This document shows, one piece after another, positions 55,138 through 63,415 of a stretch of 64,000 nt of DNA; position 1 is the stretch's first letter, and every line of letters starts with the position of its first letter. Both the position numbers and the translations under genes were made by a program. This stretch comes from Sorlinia euscelidii (GTDB lineage: Bacteria; Pseudomonadota; Alphaproteobacteria; Acetobacterales; Acetobacteraceae): NCBI RefSeq assembly GCF_036452155.1, contig NZ_JAWJZY010000002.1. One strand, written 5' to 3'. Under the pieces are notes generated by a model that saw only the letters and a list, made by a program, of their open reading frames with translations, did no database searches and had not been told where the DNA came from.

Positions 55138-57822
55138 ATGCGCATGACAGGGATTGACACACTCGATGTGACAAGCGAGTTGGTCGTTGACGGCAAAACC
55201 TACCGCTATTTCTCTCTGCCCGCTGCGGGGAAAAAAATCGGGGATATTTCACGCCTCCCCGTCTCTCTCAAAATCTTGCTTGAAAATGTTTTACGTTTTG
55301 AAAATGGCGGGAGCTGTCAGGTCAGGGACGCCGAGGCCTTCAGAAGCTGGGTGGCGTCCGGACATGACACGCATGAGATTCCATTTCGGCCAGCGCGGAT
55401 ATTGATGCAGGATTTCACCGGCGTCCCGGCGATTGTAGACCTCGCTTCCATGCGGGATGGCATCGTGGCGTTGGGTGGCGACCCGGCCAAGGTCAATCCG
55501 CTTGTCCCGGTCGACCTGGTGATTGATCATTCCGTGATCGTCGATGTGGCGGGTGATAAGGACGCGCTTGAAAAAAACATGGCGCTGGAGTTCAATCGCA
55601 ATGCGGAGCGCTACGCTTTTCTGCGCTGGGGTCAAAACGCATTTGAGAATTTCCGCGTTGTGCCGCCCGGCCAGGGTATCTGCCATCAGGTCAATCTTGA
55701 ATATCTCTCCCAGGTCGTCTGGACGCGTGATGAGGGCGACGGGACTTATGCCTTCCCCGACACAGTTTATGGCACGGACTCACATACAACGATGGTCAAT
55801 GGCGTCGGTGTTCTCGGATGGGGCGTTGGCGGGATCGAGGCGGAAGCGGCCATGCTGGGGCAACCGATCTCCATGGTGCTGCCCGATGTGATCGGTGTGC
55901 GGCTGGAGGGCCGTTTATCCCCGATCGCGACGGCGACCGATCTGGTGCTGAAAATCACCCAGATGCTGCGTCAGGAAAATGTCGTCGGCAAGTTTGTCGA
56001 GTTTTACGGGCCGGCTCTGGATACGCTGCCCTTGGCGGACCGGGCGACAATTGCAAATATGGCGCCGGAATATGGGGCGACATGCGGGTTCTTCCCCGTT
56101 GATGACATCGCGCTAGCCTATCTGGAGCAGACAGGTCGTAACCCGCATCGCATTGCACTGACACGGGCGTACCTTAAAGCGCAGGGCATGTATCGCGATG
56201 CGGACGCGCCGGAACCGGTTTTCACAAAGTCGCTCAAGCTCGATCTGGCGGATGTGCAACCTGCTATTTCCGGGCCGAAACGGCCGCAGGATCTCGTGCC
56301 GCTATCGCAAGCCAGCGCAAATTTCAATGCGGTCCTACAAAAGGATTTCGGGGTCTCATCATCTGCGCGCGTCAAGCTTGAGGGGCGGGAATATGACCTC
56401 GGGAATGGCGATATCGTCATCGCCGCCATCACCTCCTGCACCAATACGTCCAACCCGGAGGTCATGTTCGCCGCCGGACTCCTGGCGCGCAAAGCGCATG
56501 AGCTGGGTTTGCGTCCCAAGCCATGGGTCAAGACATCTCTCGCGCCGGGGTCCCAGGTTGTGACGGATTATCTTGACCGGGCAGGTTTGACGCCGCATCT
56601 TGACGCGCTCGGCTTTGAAACAGTGGGTTACGGTTGCACGACATGTATCGGCAATTCCGGCCCGCTAGCGCCGGAAATCACCGCGGCGATTGAGGGGAAC
56701 GGGTTGGTTGTCGCTTCCGTCCTGTCCGGCAATCGCAATTTTGAGGGTCGTATTTCACTCAGCGTCAAGGCAAATTACCTCGCCAGCCCGCCACTCGTCG
56801 TTGCTTACGCCCTCCTTGGCAGTATGTGTCAGGACATCACCCAGCTTGCGCTTGGGAAGGCGCAGGATGGGCGGGAAGTCTTCCTGCGGGATCTCTGGCC
56901 GAGCCGTGAGGAAATCGAGACCGTGCTCGGTAAGGCGATTTCACGCGAGGGCTATGCCTCCAGCTACAAAAATATTTTTGAGGGCACATCCCATTGGCAG
57001 AAGCTGGCGGTTGCGGCGAGCGGGCAACGTTTCGCCTGGGATGATTCGTCAACTTACATCCATCAGCCGCCCTATTTCGAAAATCTGAAACCCAGCCCGG
57101 GCGCCACAAGCGACATCAAGGACGCCCGTATCCTCGCCATATTGGGGGATAACATCACGACGGACCATATCTCACCCGCGGGGGCCATCAAGGCGTCGTC
57201 ACCCGCCGGGCGTTTCCTGATGGAACGGGGCGTTGCGGAGGCGGACTTCAACTCCTACGGGTCCCGACGAGGCAATGATCTGGTAATGGTGCGGGGCGCG
57301 TTTGCCAATACGCGTATCCGTAACCGCATGATCCCGGGGGTTGAAGGGGGGATGACCCGCATCCTGCCGGATGGGGATATCGCGTCGATCTACGACGTCG
57401 CGCAGCAATATCGCGCCCAAAATATTCCTTTGATCGTGATGGGCGGTAAGGAATATGGTATGGGCTCATCGCGGGACTGGGCGGCCAAAGGCACGTTGCT
57501 CCTCGGGGTCAAAGCGGTTATTGCGGAGAGTTTCGAGCGTATCCATCGCTCGAACCTCGTCGGGATGGGGGTGCTGCCGCTGGTTTTCCCGAACAATGTC
57601 AACGTCCAGACGTTGCAGCTTGACGGTTCGGAGACGATCACGCTTTCAAACCTGACGGACATCAAACCGCGCATGACGGTCTGGGCGGATATCGTGCGCA
57701 CTGACGGTCGCAGCTTGCGGGTTGAACTGATCTGCCGCATCGATACGGAAGATGAAGTGGAATATTACCGTCATGGGGGCATCCTGCCCTATGTTCTGCG
57801 GGGGATGACCAAAACTGACTGA
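55138..57822 (+). CDS. acnA: Aconitate hydratase A
   Basis: TCA-cycle enzyme isomerising citrate and isocitrate with a 4Fe-4S cluster. Landmarks: GTDSHTTMVNGVGVLGWGVG, the cluster ligands in ITSCTNTSNP and YGCTTCIGNSG, ILGDNITTDHISPAGAI, and GGKEYGMGSSRDWAAKG. Length is 894 aa, normal. A clean GGGAGGA lies 6 nt before the ATG. It is followed with a slight overlap by an ABC transporter ATPase, which may share its transcript. Confidence 0.97.
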   Translation: MRMTGIDTLDVTSELVVDGKTYRYFSLPAAGKKIGDISRLPVSLKILLENVLRFENGGSCQVRDAEAFRSWVASGHDTHEIPFRPARILMQDFTGVPAIVDLASMRDGIVALGGDPAKVNPLVPVDLVIDHSVIVDVAGDKDALEKNMALEFNRNAERYAFLRWGQNAFENFRVVPPGQGICHQVNLEYLSQVVWTRDEGDGTYAFPDTVYGTDSHTTMVNGVGVLGWGVGGIEAEAAMLGQPISMVLPDVIGVRLEGRLSPIATATDLVLKITQMLRQENVVGKFVEFYGPALDTLPLADRATIANMAPEYGATCGFFPVDDIALAYLEQTGRNPHRIALTRAYLKAQGMYRDADAPEPVFTKSLKLDLADVQPAISGPKRPQDLVPLSQASANFNAVLQKDFGVSSSARVKLEGREYDLGNGDIVIAAITSCTNTSNPEVMFAAGLLARKAHELGLRPKPWVKTSLAPGSQVVTDYLDRAGLTPHLDALGFETVGYGCTTCIGNSGPLAPEITAAIEGNGLVVASVLSGNRNFEGRISLSVKANYLASPPLVVAYALLGSMCQDITQLALGKAQDGREVFLRDLWPSREEIETVLGKAISREGYASSYKNIFEGTSHWQKLAVAASGQRFAWDDSSTYIHQPPYFENLKPSPGATSDIKDARILAILGDNITTDHISPAGAIKASSPAGRFLMERGVAEADFNSYGSRRGNDLVMVRGAFANTRIRNRMIPGVEGGMTRILPDGDIASIYDVAQQYRAQNIPLIVMGGKEYGMGSSRDWAAKGTLLLGVKAVIAESFERIHRSNLVGMGVLPLVFPNNVNVQTLQLDGSETITLSNLTDIKPRMTVWADIVRTDGRSLRVELICRIDTEDEVEYYRHGGILPYVLRGMTKTD

Positions 57823-58585
57823 CACGGCAGAGATCGTACTCGATGCAAGCGGGGTTGCAAAAACCTATAGCGGGCAGGCTGTATTGCATGATGTCTCCCT
57901 CTCCGTCACGAAGGGGGAGCTCGTCAGCATTATCGGTCCTTCAGGGTGCGGTAAATCCACTTTTTTACGTTGCCTTAATCTTCTGGAAGTGCCGGATCGT
58001 GGCAGGATCCGCGTGCAGGGCGTTACGGTTGATCGCAACGCCGCATCCCGATGGACGCGTGAGGATGAGCGCCAGGCCCATTCTTTACGGGCGCATGTCG
58101 GGATGGTCTTTCAATCATTCAATTTATTTCCGCATCGCACGGTGCTCGATAATGTTATGCTCGCCCCGCGCGTCGTCAAGAAAATGTCTTTTCAGCATGC
58201 CAGATCCGTAGCGGAAGAACTGCTCGTTAAAGTCGGGCTTGGCCATGCTATGACACGTTATTCCTCCACTCTATCAGGTGGCCAGCAGCAGCGCGCGGCG
58301 ATTGCCCGCGCCATGGCCATGAAGCCCGACGTCATCCTTTATGATGAGCCGACTTCCGCGCTTGACCCGGAACTTGCAGAGGAGGTGCTGCAAGTCATGC
58401 GCGCGCTTGATGATGAGGGGATGACCCAGATTGTGGTGACGCATGACATGCGTTTCGCGCGTGCGGCGTCGGATCGCGTCCTGTTTATGGATGGGGGACA
58501 TATTATCGAGGCCGGTGACCCGGACATTATGTTCGCCCGGCCGGAAGACGCCCGCACGCGGCGCTTCCTTCGGACATTTCTGTGA
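57815..58585 (+). CDS. Amino-acid ABC transporter ATP-binding protein
   Basis: ATPase of a polar amino-acid importer (GlnQ/HisP group). Walker A is IIGPSGCGKSTFLR, Q-loop MVFQSFNLFPHRTVLDNVM, signature TLSGGQQQRAAIARAMAM, Walker B ILYDEPTSALDPE, H-loop VVTHDM. The conserved first strand (EIVLDASGVAKTYSG) begins before any in-frame ATG, GTG or TTG. The only candidate start is a CTG at 57815, overlapping the acnA stop by 8 nt; a TTG at 57884 would cut off this strand. The start is thus unusual or hides a small sequence error. The stop overlaps the next gene as TGATG. Confidence 0.88.
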   Translation: MTDTAEIVLDASGVAKTYSGQAVLHDVSLSVTKGELVSIIGPSGCGKSTFLRCLNLLEVPDRGRIRVQGVTVDRNAASRWTREDERQAHSLRAHVGMVFQSFNLFPHRTVLDNVMLAPRVVKKMSFQHARSVAEELLVKVGLGHAMTRYSSTLSGGQQQRAAIARAMAMKPDVILYDEPTSALDPELAEEVLQVMRALDDEGMTQIVVTHDMRFARAASDRVLFMDGGHIIEAGDPDIMFARPEDARTRRFLRTFL

Positions 58586-60090
58586 TGCGCTGGCTGATTA
58601 CTCTCCTGACTTTCATTTTGATGATCACCCCCGCCACGGCGCGGGGCACTTTATTATGGGCTTCGGATGGGGAGGCGAATGTCCCCTATGTCTTTCATGA
58701 CCCGGCTTCCCAGTCCAGAATGCAGGGATTTGAGTTCGACATTATGCGCGAGGTTGGGCATCGGCTGAATGTCACGCCCAAATTTGTGCAGAATGATTGG
58801 GATGGGCTTATCCCGGGTTTGCAACGCGGCCTCTATCGCCTCGTTGTGGACGGGATTGAGATCACGCCGGAGCATGAAGACGCCGTCCTGTTCTCCCGCC
58901 CGTATTATCAGACGGGAGAGCGCATTGTCGTGCGCAAGGGGCAGTCGGGGCTCGACAGTCTGGAAGCCCTGCGCGGCCATGTCGTGGGCACGATCCGCGG
59001 CACTTATGCGGAGCGGCTTCTTCGAGATTCCAGCGATATTGCCATTCGCACTTACATGGAGGAGACAAATGCGGTCTCCGATCTGCGGAACAAGCGGCTC
59101 GATGCGTTGCTCGTGGACGCGCCGATCGCCGTTTATTACGGTGCGCTCTCTGATGATCTGAAGCTTGTCGGCAAGCAGATCGGCACCGTCCATTACGGCA
59201 TCGCCATGCGGAAAGGCGATTACGCCATGCGCGACCGGGTGGATCGCGCCCTCTCCGACATGATGGCGGACGGCACGCTGCAGCGCATTCTCAGCCGATG
59301 GAACTTATGGACGCCGCAGATGGCGGCTTTCACCGGTGATGAGACGGAGCAGAACATCGCCCCTGTTGAGTGGGACCGATACCGCCTGGCGATGGCGGAT
59401 CGTGGAGGATGGATTGACCGGCTTGAGCTTTATGCCGGGTTCCTTCCTCTCATTCTGCATGGGGCGTGGCTGACGCTGGCAGTTTCCGCGGCGGCGATGC
59501 TGATTGCCGTGGCTCTGGGCGTCCTTCTGGCGCTGATGCGCCATTATGGCAGCAGCCCCCTCAAATTTTGCGCGGGTGTTTATATTGAAGTCGTGCGGGG
59601 CACGCCGCTCCTCATACAAATTCTTCTCATTTTCTACGGCTTACCGCGCTTTGGGGTCAATCTTTCACCCTTCCTGGCGGGTGTTGTGGCTTTGGGGCTC
59701 AATTACGCGGCCTATGAGGCGGAAAATTACCGTGCAGGGCTGATGTCCGTATCTCAGGGCCAGATGGAGGCGGCGATCGCGCTGAATATGACGCGGCTCG
59801 ACGCTGTGCGCCTCGTTATTGTGCCACAGGCTTTCCGTACGGTTGTGCCTGTCATGACCAACGACTTCATCTCGCTGCTCAAGGACTCCTCGCTCGTCAG
59901 TGTGATCACCCTGACGGAATTGAGCCAGACCTACATTAGGCTCTCATCCACTTATTATGATTATTTCGGGATCGGTCTGCTGATCGGCGGGGCTTATCTT
60001 CTGCTGGGATTGCCCTTTGTGAGATTGGCCCGTTATGCGGAAAAGCGCCTTGGGCGTTTCATGCTGGCTAATCACAGCCATCACCACTGA
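58585..60090 (+). CDS. Amino-acid ABC transporter, fused substrate-binding and permease protein
   Basis: Two-part protein of 501 aa. After a signal-like N-terminus (LITLLTFILMITPATA), residues about 22-245 are a solute-binding domain of the SBP_bac_3 family (YVFHDPASQSRMQGFEFDIM, DGLIPGLQRGLYRLVVDGI, YYQTGERIVVRKG). From about 285 there are five helices with a permease signature (EVVRGTPLLIQILLIFYGLP and the EAA loop around MEAAIALNMTRLDAVRLVIVP). The fusion tethers the binding protein to the membrane and, with the ATPase, makes a complete importer. The His-rich tail (HSHHH) is odd. The amino acid cannot be told. Confidence 0.9.
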   Translation: MRWLITLLTFILMITPATARGTLLWASDGEANVPYVFHDPASQSRMQGFEFDIMREVGHRLNVTPKFVQNDWDGLIPGLQRGLYRLVVDGIEITPEHEDAVLFSRPYYQTGERIVVRKGQSGLDSLEALRGHVVGTIRGTYAERLLRDSSDIAIRTYMEETNAVSDLRNKRLDALLVDAPIAVYYGALSDDLKLVGKQIGTVHYGIAMRKGDYAMRDRVDRALSDMMADGTLQRILSRWNLWTPQMAAFTGDETEQNIAPVEWDRYRLAMADRGGWIDRLELYAGFLPLILHGAWLTLAVSAAAMLIAVALGVLLALMRHYGSSPLKFCAGVYIEVVRGTPLLIQILLIFYGLPRFGVNLSPFLAGVVALGLNYAAYEAENYRAGLMSVSQGQMEAAIALNMTRLDAVRLVIVPQAFRTVVPVMTNDFISLLKDSSLVSVITLTELSQTYIRLSSTYYDYFGIGLLIGGAYLLLGLPFVRLARYAEKRLGRFMLANHSHHH

Positions 60091-60132
60091 AAAGGCGGCC
60101 CCCATCAACGTGACCATCAGCGACGATGGTTT

Positions 60133-61026
60133 TTACGCCGGATAGGCCGGATCCCTGTTCCCCTTGCGAATGGGCAGGGACGGGCCTGCCATCCCGTTTC
60201 GCATGGCGTTGCGCAGAATGGTGACCCAATTGTCGAACCAGGATTGCGTCCGCCCGATGAAGCTTCGTACCCTGCGGTCTGCCGCGAAATCCCGCACATT
60301 CCAGGATGAGAGAGGCGCGATAAGACGGAGTGATCCTGACTCATTCGGGGCGAGGAAGATCGACATCACCGTCGGGTACCACGTGCCCGTCGTACCGGGC
60401 GCTGCGTGAACCCATCGAGCCTGCACAAATAAAGCCGGGTACGGGATGCCGAGGCGATCCAGTTCATCACCGATGATGGCCGGGAAATCCTGAGGTCCTG
60501 CGCGGTGAGATGTTCTGGACGGTGCGAGGAACCAACATTCCTTCGTCCCGTCAGGAGACGTCACTTTTGACGATTGTGAAACGTAATTGCCGGTCCCGTC
60601 ACAGAGATTAAACTCACTTTCAAGCGCTGGGCGGGTGAGAGGATGTGTGTCCGCACCCAGCATGATGACGCCTGTGACGATATTCTGATCAATCCGCACG
60701 AGGGAGAGAGCCTCCTGAGAGCCCTGAAGTCCTCCATTGGCCGCAACAAGCGGGTGCCATGTTCCGGCAGGAAGGGGGATGCGGTGCCCGGCGAAGGGGA
60801 TACTGCCTGAAATACTGGCAAGCTCCTCCGGTGAAGCCGGCGCTGACCCCGATGGTGCCGTGGGGTGCTCTTGATGTCCCGATTTATCAGTGCCGGGTCC
60901 CCACGGGAAATCACGGTGCAGCCACGAAGCCGGGAAGATAATCGCGAGGGCAAGGCAGAAAACGAAAGCATAAATCGTCAGGCGCCATAAAAATGCGCGG
61001 CGCCAGAGGTCTTTCAGTTGTTTCAC
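60133..61026 (-). CDS. Uncharacterised membrane-anchored protein linked to the AAA+ gene
   Basis: A 297-residue protein I do not recognise. One membrane helix near the N-terminus (about 15-35, LTIYAFVFCLALAIIFPASW) is followed by a Pro/Ser-rich linker and a 200-residue domain that would lie in the periplasm. That domain contains IPLPAGTWHPLVAANGGLQG, a Cys pair (NLCDGTG and KECWFLA) and, at the end, an amphipathic stretch (WFDNWVTILRNAMRNGM). The start is a GTG at 61026 with GGAGG 9 nt upstream. It begins 28 nt after the stop of the membrane AAA+ gene and is probably co-transcribed with it. No function is assigned. Confidence 0.75.
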   Translation of the reverse strand: MKQLKDLWRRAFLWRLTIYAFVFCLALAIIFPASWLHRDFPWGPGTDKSGHQEHPTAPSGSAPASPEELASISGSIPFAGHRIPLPAGTWHPLVAANGGLQGSQEALSLVRIDQNIVTGVIMLGADTHPLTRPALESEFNLCDGTGNYVSQSSKVTSPDGTKECWFLAPSRTSHRAGPQDFPAIIGDELDRLGIPYPALFVQARWVHAAPGTTGTWYPTVMSIFLAPNESGSLRLIAPLSSWNVRDFAADRRVRSFIGRTQSWFDNWVTILRNAMRNGMAGPSLPIRKGNRDPAYPA

Positions 61027-61054
61027 GACGTCGACCTCCGTGGGATCAGGATCT

Positions 61055-62323
61055 TCAATGTGAGAGGCGGCTGCGCGTGCTCTCGGACTCCGCCGTCACT
61101 TCAGCTTTGACGCCATCCTGGGAGGAGACGAGGCGCACAAGTGTGGCGCCCCCCTGGCGGGCAACAATCAGGGTTTCGCTGATCATGTCTTCAATGGAAC
61201 GCACAAGGTCACGCGCCGACGCGCCGGAGCCGATTTTATGTTGCCGCTGCATGATCTGAAACAAAAGAGCAGGATCGATCCCGCCGGGCTCGACGCGCAA
61301 ACCGTAACCATCAATCATGATTTCAATTTCAAGCGCTGCGACCCGGGCAAGGTTAAGCCCTTCAAGCCGCCTGAAGACAAAAATCCGGTCGAGCCGGTTC
61401 AGAATTTCCGGCGCAAAACCTGCCTTGCGCAGCGTCTCAGTCGACTCAGCGCGCATCCGGTCGGGGTCACCTTCAAAATTCTGGGCGATTTCGGTCAGTT
61501 CCTCCGTCGCGATATTCGACGTCAGGATAAAAATGGCGCGTGTCGTGGAGACTTGCTCTCCGGTGGAAGCCTCCGTCACATGGCCATCATTCCAGGCTGT
61601 GAGAAATTTTTTGAAGACATCGGGATGCGCCTTCTCAATTTCATCCAGCAAAACGACGCTATCGGGAAACTCCTTTAATCCGCCCGTCAACTTGCCGAAG
61701 GAGTCGGAGCCGACATAACCTTTAGGCGATCCGAAAAGTTGGGTCGCAGCGAAGGCGTTGGACATTTGCGTCATGTCGAAATGCAGTAATTTCCGCCCCA
61801 ATTGGCGTGCCACCTGTTTGGCGAGATAGGTTTTGCCCGTCCCCGGTGGCCCGGCCAGCAGAAAAATCCCGACCGGCTTGCCGCGAATATGCAGGGCAAG
61901 GCGGCGGCGCAGTTGCTGTGCGATATCTTCACAGACAGCATCCTGGCCAATCACTCGGGCACGGAGGCCGGCGGCGAGTTCATCCGCATCGATCAGCGCC
62001 TCTTTCTGCTCCTGCGCGAGCATTTCCTCCAGCGCTTTGCGATTAGTGAGGCGGGCGAGAACATCCATGAAAAATCCCCTCTTCCGTCGCAGGCCCTTTC
62101 TGGCGCGCTTTGTGGCGTGACGGTCGAAAAAAAAGCCACTCAGGGCCGTGATGCCAAGAAGCAGCGCGATCGGGCCATAAAATGCCCGTGCACGTCCCAG
62201 GAAATGAATGATGCCGTCCAGCGAGATGTGCAATGACATTAACGCCTGAAGCGTCAGAAGGATGATCAGAATCGGCATCATCACCGGCATCAGCCGGTTG
62301 AGAAGAGGCAGGAGATTTTTCAT
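61055..62323 (-). CDS. Membrane-anchored ClpB-type AAA+ ATPase
   Basis: 422-aa protein with two membrane helices at the N-terminus (about 13-30 and 48-66), a basic loop, then one AAA+ module close to the second ATPase domain of ClpA/ClpB. Walker A GPPGTGKT is at 158-165, the aromatic pore loop GYVG at 202-205, Walker B LLDEIEKAH at 225-233, sensor 1 TSN at 268-270, arginine finger in ILNRLD at R310, and sensor 2 in GASARDL. Pore loop and finger imply a hexameric unfoldase that threads protein substrates. There is no ClpN domain, first AAA+ domain or zinc protease motif, so it is not FtsH or full ClpB. Between two uncharacterised membrane-anchored proteins. Confidence 0.87.
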   Translation of the reverse strand: MKNLLPLLNRLMPVMMPILIILLTLQALMSLHISLDGIIHFLGRARAFYGPIALLLGITALSGFFFDRHATKRARKGLRRKRGFFMDVLARLTNRKALEEMLAQEQKEALIDADELAAGLRARVIGQDAVCEDIAQQLRRRLALHIRGKPVGIFLLAGPPGTGKTYLAKQVARQLGRKLLHFDMTQMSNAFAATQLFGSPKGYVGSDSFGKLTGGLKEFPDSVVLLDEIEKAHPDVFKKFLTAWNDGHVTEASTGEQVSTTRAIFILTSNIATEELTEIAQNFEGDPDRMRAESTETLRKAGFAPEILNRLDRIFVFRRLEGLNLARVAALEIEIMIDGYGLRVEPGGIDPALLFQIMQRQHKIGSGASARDLVRSIEDMISETLIVARQGGATLVRLVSSQDGVKAEVTAESESTRSRLSH

Positions 62324-62361
62324 CTTTGCGGGCGTGGCAACATGACGAATTCTGACCCTCT

Positions 62362-62377
62362 GTCACTTTTAAGTGAC
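62362..62377. promoter_or_regulatory. Inverted repeat upstream of the membrane AAA+ gene
   Basis: GTCACTT at 62362-62368 and AAGTGAC at 62371-62377 form a perfect 7-bp inverted repeat with a 2-nt spacer, 39 nt upstream of the AAA+ start codon. It reads better as an operator than as a terminator, since no T-run follows on the minus strand. Confidence 0.35.
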
Positions 62378-62521
62378 GCTTTGAATATCCCCAATTTCAT
62401 CCGAAAAGCCGCCAGTTGCAAGCATTAATCTTTTTTTACCAATAGGTAAGGCGTGATGGCACGAATGTCTCACGCTGCGCTTCTCTTCCTGAGGTAAAAT
62501 TTTGCATTGGGCCGCCACTTT

Positions 62522-63139
62522 CTATTGCACGATCACATTTAACAACGCCGTGTCACCCCGCGTAAAAAGGGGCGCAATGGGTGAAACGCCGTAGATCGTG
62601 CCAACACCTAACGTCAGCCCCGTCGGGCCCTCATCCTGCAGAAGACTGATTTTGACCTCGCCATATCGGTCAATGGGTAAAATGATCTGCCGCGCTGCCG
62701 TGCCGAGTAAAATGTTCTGGGTAAATCCGGCGCTGGAAATTGTGAGGAATGCGCCGGGTTGGCCGGCCAATATGCCCAAAGGCATGATCACGAGGCGTTT
62801 GTCATCCCTCTTCAGCGCGACACGGAGCCTGTCTTTTTCAGACAGTGAAAGGGAAATCTGCGTAAGTGCGGCGGGCACATCCCGTTCCGCGATCGCGCTG
62901 AGGGGAAGGGTCGGAACAGCGTGGTCAGACTGCGCTGCACGCTTCTGAGCGTCCGGGATAAAATTCTGAGACGGGACGGGACCTTGTCCATTATCGTGAA
63001 AATGATGCGCGCCAAACCCGATCACGATAAGGGCTCCGATCAGGCTGAAAGGGACCCATCCCCGAAAATTGAAGCCCCCCGAGGGGCCGGGTCGCCGAAC
63101 CTTTGCCGAAGTTCCTGCGGCTGCGGTTGAGGATCGCAT
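62522..63139 (-). CDS. Uncharacterised single-pass membrane protein (N-terminus may extend to 63183)
   Basis: 205 residues as read, not recognised. A membrane helix at about 30-46 (PFSLIGALIVIGFGAHHF) is followed by a linker and a beta-rich outer domain (KDRLRVALKRDDKRLVIMPL, ILLGTAARQIILPIDRYGEVK). The ATG at 63139 has no good ribosome binding site. An ATG at 63183 in another frame has GGGGACA 8 nt upstream and reads MVERASFHRRDD. One G added to the six-base run at 63075-63080 (Cs on the plus strand) joins that start to the membrane helix through PAPRGGFNFRGW. I think the longer protein is real. It precedes the AAA+ gene by 198 nt on the same strand. Confidence 0.65.
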   Translation of the reverse strand: MRSSTAAAGTSAKVRRPGPSGGFNFRGWVPFSLIGALIVIGFGAHHFHDNGQGPVPSQNFIPDAQKRAAQSDHAVPTLPLSAIAERDVPAALTQISLSLSEKDRLRVALKRDDKRLVIMPLGILAGQPGAFLTISSAGFTQNILLGTAARQIILPIDRYGEVKISLLQDEGPTGLTLGVGTIYGVSPIAPLFTRGDTALLNVIVQ

Positions 63140-63415
63140 GGTTCCGTATCATCGCGCCGATGGAATGAAGCACGTTCCACCATAATATGTCCCCGTATAA
63201 ATTTCAGCCGGTGCGGGTTCCGGAGGTGTCGGGCTGAGGTCGCATCATGTGACGCAATTATCAGGGATTGATCAAGCCGGGCCGATATTTATCCGGCTTG
63301 CATTCATGACATAAATGACATAAGTAAGCGCTTATTCACACTATCATCTTCCGCTCAACGTCTCGGGGGGTGGCCTTCGCGGGCCGCCTTTTTTGTTTTG
63401 GCAAATAACATTTAT
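63140..63415. other. Divergent intergenic region with rimP leader
   Basis: 276 bases. Its left end probably codes for the N-terminus of the minus-strand gene (up to 63183). CAAGCCGG at 63273-63280 pairs perfectly with CCGGCTTG at 63293-63300 (12-nt loop). A 10-bp palindrome TAAGCGCTTA lies near 63326-63335, and a terminator hairpin ends the leader. Confidence 0.5.
63369..63394 (+). terminator. Terminator-like hairpin directly upstream of rimP
   Basis: GGTGGCC at 63369-63375 pairs with GGCCGCC at 63382-63388 (one G-U) around TTCGCG, followed by six Ts. No plus-strand gene precedes it within 3 kb, so it either ends a short leader transcript or acts as an attenuator of the rimP operon. Confidence 0.6.
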
